Positions 1-9,078 of a stretch of DNA of 64,000 nucleotides are shown one piece after another; the first letter of the stretch is position 1; each line of letters begins with the position of its first letter. The translations under genes and the position numbers were made by a program. This stretch comes from Zhenpiania hominis (GTDB lineage: Bacteria; Bacillota; Clostridia; Peptostreptococcales; Anaerovoracaceae): assembly GCF_014333425.1 (NCBI RefSeq), contig NZ_JACRYT010000001.1, positions 482,961 to 546,960 on the forward strand, given 5' to 3'. The notes below the pieces were generated by a model. The model did not search any database, had not been told where the DNA came from, and saw only the letters and a list, made by a program, of their open reading frames with translations.

Positions 1-644
1 ACTCAGATATACCGAAGCTGCTTGATGAGCTGGTGGAATATGTGAATACAACGGATGATCACCCGTTAATAATAGCGGGCATAGTGCATTATCAGATTGT
101 TACGATACATCCTTTTGAAGATGGAAATGGAAGAACGGCCAGACTGCTTTCGGGGTATCTTCTCGACTACTACGGATACGGATTCAATGGTATAGGGTCA
201 CTTGAAGAGTATTTTGCGTACGATTCGGACGAGTATTACGCTTCCCTTCAGATGGGCCTGCCGCCTCTGTATTATTCGGGCAGAGATAATCCGCCGCATC
301 CGGAGATATGGATCAACTATTTTCTCAGAATGGTGGAACTGTATTCATCAAAGGTATGCGAACTATCAGAGAACGCAGGGCGGGATGAACTTGCCGTCAG
401 CCTGTCGCATCTTAGTGTAAAAGAAAGAAATCTGCTGGCATTCCTTCTTGAGAATAGGATATATTCTTTCACTCCGATAGAAATAAGCAGGCAGATAGGA
501 GTAACGAACAAGACCGTAATCAACAGATGTGCTGCTCTTACCGCTAACGGATTCCTTATTCCGAATCTTGTGAAGGAAAGAATCCGCTCATATGATGTAA
601 GCGACTTTGCAAAAGCAGGCGAAGAGTACATTGTTCGGAAATAG
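1..644 (+). CDS. Fic family protein, C-terminal part (5' end outside window)
   Basis: The open frame runs in from the left edge (first full codon at position 3), so the true start is upstream and the GTG at 33 is internal. The Fic active-site loop HPFEDGNGRTAR is complete, with the catalytic His and the Gly-Asn-Gly turn. Fic enzymes usually transfer AMP from ATP to a hydroxyl side chain of a target protein, and many Clostridia carry them as regulators or toxin-like genes. The last 80 or so residues form a winged-helix-like segment, as in the Fic/DUF4172 type. No inhibitory alpha-helix motif is visible because the N-terminus is missing. A mobile element begins about 90 bp after the stop. Confidence 0.9.
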   Translation, partial: SDIPKLLDELVEYVNTTDDHPLIIAGIVHYQIVTIHPFEDGNGRTARLLSGYLLDYYGYGFNGIGSLEEYFAYDSDEYYASLQMGLPPLYYSGRDNPPHPEIWINYFLRMVELYSSKVCELSENAGRDELAVSLSHLSVKERNLLAFLLENRIYSFTPIEISRQIGVTNKTVINRCAALTANGFLIPNLVKERIRSYDVSDFAKAGEEYIVRK

Positions 645-732
645 AACAATGTACATGAAAACTGGAATTTGAAAACCATAAAATTATGAGTGATTATTGC
701 TCTCCGTAGGTTATCAATAAAATCCTCCAAAA

Positions 733-754
733 GCCTTGAAAATAAAGGATTTAT
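733..754 (+). repeat. att-like direct repeat, left copy
   Basis: A 22-bp sequence starting GCCTTGAAAATA matches 11728-11749 at 20 of 22 positions in the same orientation. The right copy lies 78 bp after the integrase remnant, the usual place for an att core of a tyrosine recombinase. I infer attL and attR of the mobilizable element; the exact crossover cannot be read from one sequence. Confidence 0.5.
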
Positions 755-885
755 CGCAATGTGTTCGCCTTATCTCTTTATATGATTTCACACAAGTTTA
801 CTCTTTCCCTGATTGCTCATAAGGGCAAATTCAAGGGCAAGAAAATCTGATAACAAGATATAACGATAACAAGATATAACAGAGT

Positions 886-916
886 GTGGCAATCGGAGAA
901 CTGTGACATATGTGCG
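886..916 (+). repeat. Inverted partner of the pre-integrase sequence
   Basis: The reverse complement of this 31-bp stretch matches 10406-10437 except for a 2-base gap on each side of a shared TATGTCACAGT core. The two copies lie just upstream of tnpV and just upstream of int respectively. It may be a recombinase or excisionase binding site, or the edge of an older rearrangement. Confidence 0.65.
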
Positions 917-942
917 AATATATTATAACGGAGGATTTTTTA

Positions 943-1323
943 ATGGACAAGTATATTTATGATGCAAGCAATGGTTTATGGTATGAGTTGCAGGGGGATT
1001 ATTATATTCCTTGCCTTACTTTACCAGCCGAAAAAGAAAACAAACCTATCAGTTTGTGGGGGCAGCGACACAAACACTACTTACAGGAACATAAACGGAC
1101 GGTTTATATTTCGCTGCTCACAAGCGGCAAATTGAATAATTACCTTGCCGACATTGACGAACAAGCAACGGAAATGATGTTTCGATTGGTTGAGCAAATG
1201 GCTGACAAGGAGGGCGTGACCGAACAACTTAAAGTAGAAAACCCGATGTTGTGGGTTGGTCGAATGAATGAGATACAGGCAAGAGCACGAGAAATTGTAT
1301 ATGCCGATATTATCTATAAGTAA
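943..1323 (+). CDS. tnpV: TnpV family transposon-encoded protein
   Basis: The 126-residue product resembles TnpV, a small accessory protein first known from Tn4451-type mobilizable transposons and widespread in Clostridia elements. Its role is not established. I place the start at the ATG at 943 because GGAGG at 930-934 lies 8 bases before it; an in-frame ATG at 910 has no such site. The C-terminal half contains the family-typical stretches LWGQRHKHYL and GRMNEIQARAREIV. It is a stand-alone gene followed by a perfect 11-bp hairpin. It marks the left side of the mobilizable element. Confidence 0.8.
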   Translation: MDKYIYDASNGLWYELQGDYYIPCLTLPAEKENKPISLWGQRHKHYLQEHKRTVYISLLTSGKLNNYLADIDEQATEMMFRLVEQMADKEGVTEQLKVENPMLWVGRMNEIQARAREIVYADIIYK

Positions 1324-1347
1324 AAAATGTAATATATAGAATATTAA

Positions 1348-1388
1348 AATTGTGGCAGTCAAAAATTAAAACTTTGCCTGCCACAATT
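1348..1388 (+). terminator. Hairpin after tnpV
   Basis: Arms AATTGTGGCAG (1348-1358) and CTGCCACAATT (1378-1388) are perfectly complementary around a 19-base loop. There is no strong T-run after it, so it may be a weak terminator or an operator. Confidence 0.5.
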
Positions 1389-1533
1389 ATGATTCGATGT
1401 GTTCTCTTTCATAATGAATTTAATTTACGGTATCGCACTGCATCTACTAATTTGGAGTTCGATTAGAACAGGAAAAGATTATATTGATTGCTCTCTATGC
1501 GAGATTAAAACCGATTATACAGGAGGAAATTGA

Positions 1534-2382
1534 ATGAGCAATATTATTCAAATCAATAATCTTAATAAAAGTTTTGGAAGTGTAAACGCTGTTCAGAATT
1601 TGAGTTTTCGTGTGAAAAAAGGAGAGTTGTTTGCCTTTCTTGGTATCAATGGGGCAGGAAAATCAACTACAATCAATATTATGTGTGGACAACTGTCGAA
1701 AGACAGTGGAAGCGTTTTTATTGATAAACACGATTTAGATAAGGATATGGACTATATTAAGCGTGAACTGGGCGTAGTTTTTCAATCATCTGTCTTGGAT
1801 TCTGCCCTTTCTGTTTATGATAATTTGGAAAGTCGTGCCGCTTTATATGGCATTACTGGAATGGAGTTTAAGAAACGACTTGAGGAACTGGCGAAAATAT
1901 TAGATTTTGAAAATTTATTGAAACGCACCGTTGGTAAATTATCAGGAGGACAACGCCGAAGAATTGATATTGCAAGGGCTTTGTTTCATAAGCCTAAAAT
2001 TCTTATTCTTGATGAGCCGACAACAGGGCTTGATCCGCAGACACGCCGACTTATTTGGAATGTTATATCAAGTTTTCGCAAAGATGAAAATATGACTGTA
2101 TTTTTAACTACGCACTATATGGAAGAAGCTGCGGAAGCTGATTATGTTGTAATCATTGATGATGGAAAAATATCCGCAGAGGGTACTCCGCTTGAATTAA
2201 AAAATATTTATACTGGGGATTACATCACAATTTATGATGTAGATGAAAAGGATATTAAAGCACTTGATGTGGAATATGAGCAAATCCGAAACGGTTATCG
2301 CCTTTCTGTACCGAATACAAAGGCTGCAACTGAATTGATTATTCGTATTCATCGTAGAGCCGCAACACTTTTTCATACCTGA
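1534..2382 (+). pseudogene. ABC exporter ATPase (DrrA/CcmA type), 3' end replaced by an insertion
   Basis: The first 270 residues are a normal drug-efflux ABC ATPase: Walker A GINGAGKSTT near residue 38, signature LSGGQ, Walker B ILILDEPTTGLD, and an H-loop THYMEEA. An AGGAGG site precedes the ATG. The family usually runs to about 300 residues with a C-terminal helical segment. Here the frame passes into foreign DNA after codon 270 (near 2346) and ends after about ten unrelated residues. The partner permease lies at 6642, beyond a 4.2-kb block. The nucleotide-binding core is intact, so residual activity cannot be excluded, but the transcriptional link to the permease is broken. Confidence 0.85.
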
Positions 2383-2737
2383 AATCGATGCCTCTGTCAT
2401 GCAATACTTCCGCTATCAGCGGCTCTGATTTCGACCGTACCATGAGCCCGAATGTCGTCCTGTGTATCAGTTCATCATCACGAAACTTCATGCCTCCCGC
2501 TTTCTTTTTACTTCTTTTCTCATCAGTGCTGTTTATGCTGCGATAGGTCTTCCCCAGCAGCGGCATTATGCAGTCCGGCGAGTAGCCGCGGTATTTCTGC
2601 AGCGTACGCTCCTGCGCTCTGATGTTCTCAGACAATATTTTCAGAGCCGCCGCCGCGAAATGTCTGTCCCTGATCGCCGTCACCAGTTCTCTGTTTTCTA
2701 TATCTATATATTCCTGCTTTACAGATCCCGACTGCAT
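2339..2737 (-). pseudogene. PD-(D/E)XK-like nuclease family protein, N-terminal fragment
   Basis: The 132-residue fragment contains the stretch VRSKSEPLIAEVLHDRGI followed by FRYE and LRLYDEY. This is the start of a nuclease-like fold seen in many Clostridia hypothetical proteins, in which the catalytic Asp and ExK residues come after this point. Those residues are absent because the gene stops where it meets the ABC ATPase fragment at about 2346. The start at 2737 lacks a clear Shine-Dalgarno site, so the N-terminus is uncertain. The gene defines the left edge of the block inserted into the ATPase gene. Confidence 0.55.
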
Positions 2738-2814
2738 TCTGTAATAGTAAAGGAAGCCGGGGCTATAATGGTGGCAGGCGGGCGGAAAATCGCTTGTCGG
2801 AGAGGGGGGCTGTC

Positions 2815-3053
2815 ATGCCGAGACCTAAGAAATGCAGAAGGATATGTGCGCCGGGCAGATGGGCGTTGCCCGGACTACAGGACAGGCCGTATACAACAGC
2901 GCGAGAAAAAAGCTGGCGGAAGCGCTGATAAACGTACGCTGCCTTATAATAAAGGGTGAAAATTACGAGATCTGTCCAAGAGCCGGAGAGTGTGCCTGCA
3001 AGCAGGGATGTGGCTTTGGCTGCGGTAAAGGCGGCAGCGATGCAGACGGCTGA
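2815..3053 (+). pseudogene. DUF134 family DNA-binding protein, internally deleted and frameshifted
   Basis: An ATG at 2815 after a GGAGAGGGGGG site opens with MPRPKKCRRIC, the characteristic start of DUF134 proteins. After about 12 residues this frame becomes senseless. The next frame (from 2832) gives GVARTTGQAVYNSARKKLAE and then ALINVRCLIIKG, the family's sigma-70-region-4-like helix-turn-helix, ending in a Cys-rich tail. The central segment that joins the two parts is missing. I infer a deletion of roughly 40 codons plus a frameshift, so the gene is dead. Confidence 0.7.
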
Positions 3054-3102
3054 TATGAAGAAAACAGCCTAATGTCTTTACCGGCATTGTATGGACATAA
3101 AA

Positions 3103-3145
3103 GGGGACTGCGCATTAACGGGTTATGTGTTAATGATCAGTCCCC
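3103..3145 (-). terminator. Hairpin after the surface protein gene
   Basis: GGGGACTG (3103-3110) pairs with CAGTCCCC (3138-3145), and inner GCATTAAC-like arms extend the stem. On the minus strand it is followed by only four T residues. It lies 22 bp after the stop of the minus-strand gene. Confidence 0.6.
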
Positions 3146-3166
3146 TGTGTTATAATATGCACTTGT

Positions 3167-5575
3167 TTATCTCATCTTTTTCTTTCTTCCGAAAAGAGCT
3201 GCTGCTGCGGCGCCAAGAGCCGCAAAGCCTGCCAATCCCGCCCAGAGAGCGATATCGATGTCATCGCCTGTCGGTGCGGAGCCGCTGCCGCTGTCATTGT
3301 CACCGTCGCCGCTACCGCCGCCCGGCAAAGCTTCTTTGATCTCAAAGGCTTTGACTGCTTCAAGTCCCGTATAGTTTTTGCTGCTTGTTACCGCTGCTTT
3401 CACATACCATGTCCCGGCGTCTGTAGGGACGGTATCGGTATATTCGCCGTCTTTACTGTCGCTGTATGCGAATGAAACATCTCCGAATTTCGCAGCGGCT
3501 GTCGGAGCATTTGCTCCGTCTCCCTGTCTCCAGCCTTTGATGGAAAGCTCCTGCGTCCATTCGTTTGCCGCCTGACTGATGGTAAACGGCAATCCGGCAT
3601 CAGCGCCCTTGTAGTTATCGTCATCTTCCACACTTGCAATAACAAGATACTCTCCTGCGTCTGTCGGTGCAGAAGAAATTTTCTCATAGCCATCCGGCAG
3701 GTTATCTTCCTTTCCGTCATCCTCTTTCTTCTTACACCATGTGAATGAAACGTCTCCTGTGCTTCCTTCCTTAGCTATTTCAGGAGCTTCGACAGCCTTG
3801 CCGTCGTATTCCTTATTAAGACTTTCGGTTGCGATCTCGAGAGTACTGTATGCCTTGTCAACGTATACTGTCAGATTGCGTTCCACATATTTACCGGTTT
3901 TGTTATATCCATCCACATTACTAAAATCATATTCTTCGGTATAAGACGAAACATCAAAATGAGCGGGATATTTTTGTTCTCCTACAGAGACAGGAGTATT
4001 TTCATCTTTCCATGTCCAGTCAACCGGCAATTCGATGTCCGACAGCTTGTCTTCGTAAACGGCAGTCAGGTCAGTAGGCGGGTCTATAATGAAGGTTGCA
4101 GCAGGCAGTGTGAAATCTATATTTCCATATGGTATCCCGCTGATCTTAAAGCCATAATCGGTTTCAGTTACCGTCAATCCTTTCAGCTTGATTGATTCGT
4201 TAAGCTCTTTAATATAATCCTCAGGCAGAGAATATCCTTCATTTACGGTTACGGTAATTTCATCTATATGGTTGTTTAAATTTACTGGTTGGCTTCCGTT
4301 ATTTGAAGATATTGCAAGCCCAGTGCCTGCAGAAATCTTTACATTATATCCGGGTCCTTGTGCAGCCCTCATGGCATATGTGATCCGATTATCCGTATCC
4401 GTTTTTTCCAGCCAAACCTCGCAGGCATTAAAGTTGTCCGCATTCATGCCCATTTTTTTCATATCTTCCGCAGTAATCGTTACCTCGTCCTCTCCTGCAG
4501 TGACTTGTTTCGCATAGGCTCCCTCGCTGTCCTGCACTACCAGATATGTACCTGGTAGTGCGTTGGTTATAGTCACTTCTTTTCCATCATTGGACACCTT
4601 TGCCATCCACCTGTCAGTGGAAGAAAGATAACGCAGCGTAAAAGCTCCGTCTCCGTTTCCATTTGCGTTAGCAAATGTCATCTCGCCTTCTTTCGTCGCT
4701 GCAGGTGCGGCAGATGCAAATGTAACGGTCGACAGACTTAATTTAAAGGCAGGCTTCACATAATGGCCTGCAGCGTCCCAGACTTCTTCAAATGTAGTCC
4801 TGGGAGAAGGAGAAGCATCATATTCCAAAGCCATCCACCCGCCATAAGGAGCACGAAACCACCAATTAATTGAGCCTAAATACTTATTACCAAAATGAGA
4901 GGTATGACCGGTAAAAACAGGCAGTCCGCCGGACAGGTCATCCATACTGTTTTCTCCTACAGTTATTTTGGCATTAGGGTCGTCTTTAAAGAATACCGTA
5001 TCATTAGGAGTTACATAAGGTGCATACAGATAGTCTCTTGTATAATATGGCTCCTCGTTTAGGCAATCCCAGGTATAGATGGTCGAACGTCTCATCATAA
5101 GTTTTTCGCCCTTTGTGAAAATATTATTGCCTTCAAATTCTTCCTGCAGCTTTTCCCTTACCAGGCTGCGACCGTAATGGCATGAGTTGACCTCTTCCGG
5201 AGCTCCATATGGGTAAACGCATCCCCACTCTTCATCATACTCTACAGGGGGATATCCTCCCGTCGCGAAATTCTGATTATATAACATAACATAGTCGTAA
5301 AGCAGTGTTAAACTGTCAGGGCTCTGACTTCCCGCTATCCACCAGTTACGATCTCCGCGGCTTCCAAAGTATACCTTTGCAGAAGATGTATCGCCGGCAG
5401 TATTAAACGTCTTCAGATCTTCAACAGTTGCAAACAGGGTTTTATCCAGCTTTTCCGATTCATCCGGCGTATCTGTCCCGCAGACTTCCGTGCTCAGTTG
5501 CGGTAGCGTTATCGCTGCCATGATCACAGCTATCAGAACTGCCATGATTCGTTTTCCCGTGTGTTTTCGCATCAT
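3167..5575 (-). CDS. Large secreted surface protein with DUF6273-like and YDG/MBG-type repeats
   Basis: The 802-residue protein starts with a signal peptide (KR near residue 8, then a hydrophobic run to about residue 32). Residues 45-290 resemble the DUF6273 type of clostridial surface proteins (KVYFGSRGDRNWWIAGS). A middle region of beta-rich segments follows. At about 590-770 lie two Ig-like units of the YDG/MBG kind, with the recurrent pattern APTDAGEYLV or VPTDAGTWYV. The C-terminus has APTGD, a 20-residue hydrophobic helix and RKKKMR. This looks like a cell-wall sorting signal, but it lacks a canonical LPXTG, so sortase anchoring is uncertain. GAGGAGGG precedes the start. It is the only large intact gene in the inserted block. 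Confidence 0.7.
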   Translation of the reverse strand: MMRKHTGKRIMAVLIAVIMAAITLPQLSTEVCGTDTPDESEKLDKTLFATVEDLKTFNTAGDTSSAKVYFGSRGDRNWWIAGSQSPDSLTLLYDYVMLYNQNFATGGYPPVEYDEEWGCVYPYGAPEEVNSCHYGRSLVREKLQEEFEGNNIFTKGEKLMMRRSTIYTWDCLNEEPYYTRDYLYAPYVTPNDTVFFKDDPNAKITVGENSMDDLSGGLPVFTGHTSHFGNKYLGSINWWFRAPYGGWMALEYDASPSPRTTFEEVWDAAGHYVKPAFKLSLSTVTFASAAPAATKEGEMTFANANGNGDGAFTLRYLSSTDRWMAKVSNDGKEVTITNALPGTYLVVQDSEGAYAKQVTAGEDEVTITAEDMKKMGMNADNFNACEVWLEKTDTDNRITYAMRAAQGPGYNVKISAGTGLAISSNNGSQPVNLNNHIDEITVTVNEGYSLPEDYIKELNESIKLKGLTVTETDYGFKISGIPYGNIDFTLPAATFIIDPPTDLTAVYEDKLSDIELPVDWTWKDENTPVSVGEQKYPAHFDVSSYTEEYDFSNVDGYNKTGKYVERNLTVYVDKAYSTLEIATESLNKEYDGKAVEAPEIAKEGSTGDVSFTWCKKKEDDGKEDNLPDGYEKISSAPTDAGEYLVIASVEDDDNYKGADAGLPFTISQAANEWTQELSIKGWRQGDGANAPTAAAKFGDVSFAYSDSKDGEYTDTVPTDAGTWYVKAAVTSSKNYTGLEAVKAFEIKEALPGGGSGDGDNDSGSGSAPTGDDIDIALWAGLAGFAALGAAAAALFGRKKKMR

Positions 5576-5939
5576 TGGGAAGCCCTCCTCTCATTTCCCG
5601 ATATATATATTATATTTATATCAGAAAAGTCTGTCTCTAACATCGCCCGTTTGCGGGGGTGAAATGGGTAATAAAAAGCCGAATTTTGCTGCGGATGTGT
5701 GGGATGCATCTTTGAAAAACGCTTAGCGCTCGCAGTATACAGGCTTCCGGGTATGTTCGCTGTTGCGAACAGTCGGAAGAGCGGTTTTTCTCGCATGTTT
5801 TGAGAAATCATGGAAAATCGATCGAACCGGTGAACACTGGAAGAGGGGATAATATTTACGCATACAGGGCATTTGTGAGCTGGTATAAGTAAATTGTAAT
5901 AGTGAAGTGACTTTTGTAAAATAATGTTAAGCGAAAGGA
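5576..5939. other. Intergenic region with nested palindromes
   Basis: No gene was found. An AT-rich stretch at 5600-5625 may hold the promoter of the minus-strand surface gene. Nested inverted repeats lie at 5744-5778: outer CTTCCG/CGGAAG around GTTCGC-TGTT-GCGAAC (5755-5770), followed by a short T-run. The IS3 remnant begins at 5940. Confidence 0.5.
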
Positions 5940-6506
5940 ATGAATGTTATGATTTACTGTGAACCGGAATTAAAAGAACATATCATAAATCTACATATCC
6001 AGGATGGACGTACATATCAAAGCCTATCTGACGAATTCGGATTTTCTACAGATGTCATAAGAAGATGGGTGAAAAAGTACAGGCAAAATGCAAAGGAAGA
6101 TGCAGAGCGTGCAAAACAGATAGCAGATATGGAAGAGCTCAGGCTACTGCAAAAAGAAGTCGAGGAATTGAGGAAGGAAAATGATTTCTTAAAAAAAGCA
6201 TATGAATAGTGAATTGGGGCTGAGATCTGTGACACGTAAAGCAAGATATCGTTATCGCAAAGGAGCGGAAGCATATGCGGTTTTTGATAATCTGCTTGAG
6301 CGTGATTTTAGTGCAAAAGAAAGGAACGAGAAGTGGTGCATAGACTTCACATATCTTTTTCTTGCAAACAGGAGCAAACGGTACAACTGTACGATCATAG
6401 ACCTTTATGACAGACTGCCTGACTAACCAAGAAATCAAAGAGCCCTCACAAGGCCATAAAACCGGTGAGGGCTGAGTTGCTTTGTCCTAAAGTCAAGAAC
6501 CCATAG
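5940..6506 (+). pseudogene. IS3-family transposase remnant (orfA intact, orfB deleted)
   Basis: The first ORF (5940-6209, 89 residues; the ATG at 5949 is better spaced from AAAGG) is an IS3 OrfA. It has a helix-turn-helix and a C-terminal Leu-rich coiled coil ending ENDFLKKAYE. An A-rich slippery-looking tract (TTAAAAAAAG) near 6189-6198 sits where IS3 elements frameshift. The OrfB part keeps only LGLRSVTRKARYRYRKG to WCIDFTYLF and IIDLYDR, an integrase-core piece with the first Asp. It then jumps, in another frame, to a C-terminal tail ending CPKVKNP at 6506. The DDE triad is incomplete, so no active transposase is made. Confidence 0.8.
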
Positions 6507-6641
6507 AAATGAGCTCTTGACTTTCATTTTTGTTTAAATTATATTGTGTGTATCAATCGAGGATAGCTGGTTCTGGCGAACCTTACATCTCAAATTACCA
6601 TAGAAGGATAATTTACAGAAATTATTTCACACACTCGAAAA

Positions 6642-7538
6642 ATGAGTATGGCTTTCATTCTTATCAAAAGGAATATCAAATTGTTTTTCAAAGATAAGGG
6701 AATGTTCTTTACCTCTTTGATAACGCCTGCTATATTGCTTGTACTCTATGTAACTTTTCTTGGGAATGTGTATCGGGATAGTTTTACATCTAATTTACCT
6801 AATTCATTAAAACTATCAGAAAGTATAATAGAGGGACTGGTAGGCGGTCAACTTATCTCCTCTATTCTTGCTGTTTCGTGTGTAACGGTTGCTTTTTGTT
6901 CTAATTTTTTAATGGTGCAAGATAAAGCAAATGGTACGATAAGAGATTTAAGAATATCTCCTGTGAAGTCAGCTACACTTTCGCTGAGTTATTATGTTGC
7001 AACCTTGCTTTCAACACTTATTATTTGCTTTGCTGCAACGGGTATCTGTCTTACTTATGTGGCTATTGTCGGTTGGTATATGTCACTCGCAGATATATTC
7101 TTTTTGTTTCTTGATATTCTACTTCTTGTTTTGTTTGGAACAGCATTATCTTCGATTATTAATTTTTTCTTATCAACACAAGGACAAATTTCAGCGGTAG
7201 GCACAATCATCAGTGCGGGATATGGTTTCATTTGTGGTGCATATATGCCTATTTCTTCATTTGGAGAAGGGCTGCAAAAAATAATATCATTTTTGCCAGG
7301 CACTTATGGTACATCACTTATCCGAAATCATACAATGCAAGGGGCGCTTGCCGAAATGCAAAATCAAGGTATTCCAACAGAGGTTATTGAAAAACTAAAA
7401 GATTCTCTTGATTGCAATCTTTATTTTTTCGGAAGTCAAGTAAATATTGGAACGATGTATATGATACTTGGTATCACTATTTTGGTATTGATTGGAATTT
7501 ATATTTTGTTAAACAAATCAAAAAAATATAACTGTTAA
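6642..7538 (+). CDS. ABC-2 type exporter permease (DrrB-like)
   Basis: The 298-residue protein begins with FILIKRNIKLFFKDKG, the usual cytosolic start of ABC-2 permeases. It then has about six membrane segments and a conserved loop GTIRDLRISPVKSATLSLSY. It would form the channel of a drug or peptide exporter with the ATPase whose gene now ends at 2346. No Shine-Dalgarno sequence is visible before the ATG at 6642 or the second ATG at 6648. In the undisturbed element the gene would have followed the ATPase directly and probably been translationally coupled. Its codon use and AT-richness match the ATPase, not the inserted block. Expression now is doubtful. Confidence 0.8.
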   Translation: MSMAFILIKRNIKLFFKDKGMFFTSLITPAILLVLYVTFLGNVYRDSFTSNLPNSLKLSESIIEGLVGGQLISSILAVSCVTVAFCSNFLMVQDKANGTIRDLRISPVKSATLSLSYYVATLLSTLIICFAATGICLTYVAIVGWYMSLADIFFLFLDILLLVLFGTALSSIINFFLSTQGQISAVGTIISAGYGFICGAYMPISSFGEGLQKIISFLPGTYGTSLIRNHTMQGALAEMQNQGIPTEVIEKLKDSLDCNLYFFGSQVNIGTMYMILGITILVLIGIYILLNKSKKYNC

Positions 7539-7606
7539 TTTAGTAGCTGCAAATGATTATGTAATCCGCCGCTATGGGTAAAACCATAACGGCGGTTTTT
7601 CAATGC

Positions 7607-9043
7607 CTATCGGCTATCTCTGTCAATGGATTTTTTACGCTGTCTTTGCGGTGGGTTCTGCTTGTTGCGTTCCTGTATCTCTCGCAGATGTTTTAACACA
7701 CTCTGCTTTTCGGGCGGTCTATGCTGTTCTTTAGCGGCGGCTGTCGGTTTCCTGCTGACTTGGTATTCCCACTCAGCAAGTTCACGGTTGTACTGTTCCA
7801 CAACGCTTTCCATTTCTCGGAAAGTCCTCATAAAAACTTGTACATCGGGATAACCGTCCTCTTTGAGTGTATCGGGGATTTTATCCAACCTGTCGGCAAT
7901 CTCCGCTTCGGCTTCTTTGATTTTTACCTCCAACGCTTTTCGTTCTTTGCCTTTGAAAAGCCCCTTTGTATCGGCAAGCTGCTGTTTCAACTGCGGCAGA
8001 ACTTTGTCCTGCAAGTTTTTGATTTTTACCGCTTTGTCCTGTACTTTTATCATCAGGTTTCTCATATGGCGGAACTCTGCCATATCAATATCAAGCGTAG
8101 GCTTAGGCGGCATATCCTTTTCTCGGATAAGGTTTTGCAGAAAGTCTTTTGCCTTTTCCACAATTCCACGGAACAGATTGGGCAGCCAGCCTTTGCTTTT
8201 GATAGACTGACTTGCTTTTTCGTGTATCTCGGTCTGCTTGACTTCTAAAATTTTTGCTTCGGAAATACCCGATATGAGTGCCATATCCGCTGTCCTGTTC
8301 CATTCCTGCCTTGCGGTGTTGTCCGCTTCAATCTCTGCGGCTTTGGGATTGTTCTTTCCGATTTTTTTGGTGGGAAGATAAACGCTGTTCTTATCAAATA
8401 CCTTTAACTGCTGTTCAGGATCAGCAATATGGCGATTGATAAGGTCGGTATAAACCTCTTTCACTTCCCGAAGAAAAGGCTCGCTTTTGAATTTATCATC
8501 TTTCACGGTAAAGAGGTGGCTTTCGTAAATCTCGCCTTTTTTTATGACGGTGCAGCCTTTTCGTATCTGTCCGTTCTCCCCTGTGATTTCTTTCTTGGTG
8601 CGTACCCTTTTGCCTGTTTCATCATAGAACACGCTGCGTGTGGCTATCTTGATGTCAGGCTCAGGAAGCAGTTTTCTTTCGCTGAAGATAAGGTGGATAT
8701 GATAGTTTGTTTTGCGTTTGTTGTGGTGGAGGGCTGACACGCACTCCACGCCATACCGCCTGCGGAACTCCTCCGTAAAATCTTCAAGGACTTCCTGCGG
8801 CTCATATCTTGTATAAATTTCGGGCAGGGCGATAATCAATTCCCTTGCTTCAATACATTTGCCCTCTGTACCGCTTCGCTTAAATTCCTGCTGGCTTTCC
8901 CTTGCAAGGTTACTCCAAAATTCATTGTCGGCGGTGCGGTAGGTGGCATAGAGATTTTCCTGTCTTGCGTGGCTTGTGATATAGGATATTCTTCCCTTGA
9001 CATTGTGTAGCTTCGACATCTGTATAAATGAATGTCTTGCCAT
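7607..9043 (-). CDS. mobL: MobA/MobL family relaxase
   Basis: The 478-residue protein begins MARHSFIQMSKLHNVKGRI and carries the relaxase metal-binding motif in KTNYHIHLIFSER (HxH near residue 120). The C-terminal half is charged and coiled-coil rich. Such MobQ-class relaxases nick oriT and pilot the strand through a helper conjugation system. I choose the ATG at 9043, preceded by GGAGGAAGG, rather than the upstream ATG at 9082, which has no ribosome binding site. The gene points away from the hairpin cluster at 9079-9262, as expected when oriT lies upstream of mob. It looks intact. Confidence 0.9.
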   Translation of the reverse strand: MARHSFIQMSKLHNVKGRISYITSHARQENLYATYRTADNEFWSNLARESQQEFKRSGTEGKCIEARELIIALPEIYTRYEPQEVLEDFTEEFRRRYGVECVSALHHNKRKTNYHIHLIFSERKLLPEPDIKIATRSVFYDETGKRVRTKKEITGENGQIRKGCTVIKKGEIYESHLFTVKDDKFKSEPFLREVKEVYTDLINRHIADPEQQLKVFDKNSVYLPTKKIGKNNPKAAEIEADNTARQEWNRTADMALISGISEAKILEVKQTEIHEKASQSIKSKGWLPNLFRGIVEKAKDFLQNLIREKDMPPKPTLDIDMAEFRHMRNLMIKVQDKAVKIKNLQDKVLPQLKQQLADTKGLFKGKERKALEVKIKEAEAEIADRLDKIPDTLKEDGYPDVQVFMRTFREMESVVEQYNRELAEWEYQVSRKPTAAAKEQHRPPEKQSVLKHLREIQERNKQNPPQRQRKKSIDRDSR

Positions 9044-9078
9044 ATACTCCTTCCTCCCGTGACGGGCATACTCTTTTT

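Larger units (their letters stand above)
645..942. other. Left junction of mobile element, no gene
   Basis: This stretch has no credible ORF. It holds three short sequences that recur next to the integrase end of the element. A 13-bp AAACTGGAATTTG at 659-671 recurs at 11766-11778. A 22-bp att-like repeat lies at 733-754. A 23-bp sequence beginning GCTCATAAGGGCAAA at 815-837 recurs at 11669-11691 with 21 of 23 bases the same. Two direct ATAACAAGATATAAC-like units follow near 850-880, and then the 886-916 inverted repeat. Confidence 0.6.
2346..6600. other. Foreign block inserted in the ABC exporter genes
   Basis: The ATPase frame stops making sense near 2346, and the permease gene begins at 6642 with no Shine-Dalgarno site. 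Everything between is unrelated to the exporter: a nuclease fragment, a DUF134 remnant, a large surface protein and an IS3 remnant. Most genes in it are broken, so it looks like an old chunk of another genome region rather than one clean transposon. I see no target duplication at the edges. The right border lies somewhere in 6507-6641. Confidence 0.6.

Noticed and set aside
5755..5770. GTTCGC-TGTT-GCGAAC palindrome as another copy of the GTTCGCG repeat family
   Set aside because: It has the GTTCGC core but none of the other ordered marks (CTAAAAAACGCA, second GTTCGCG at 41 bp).
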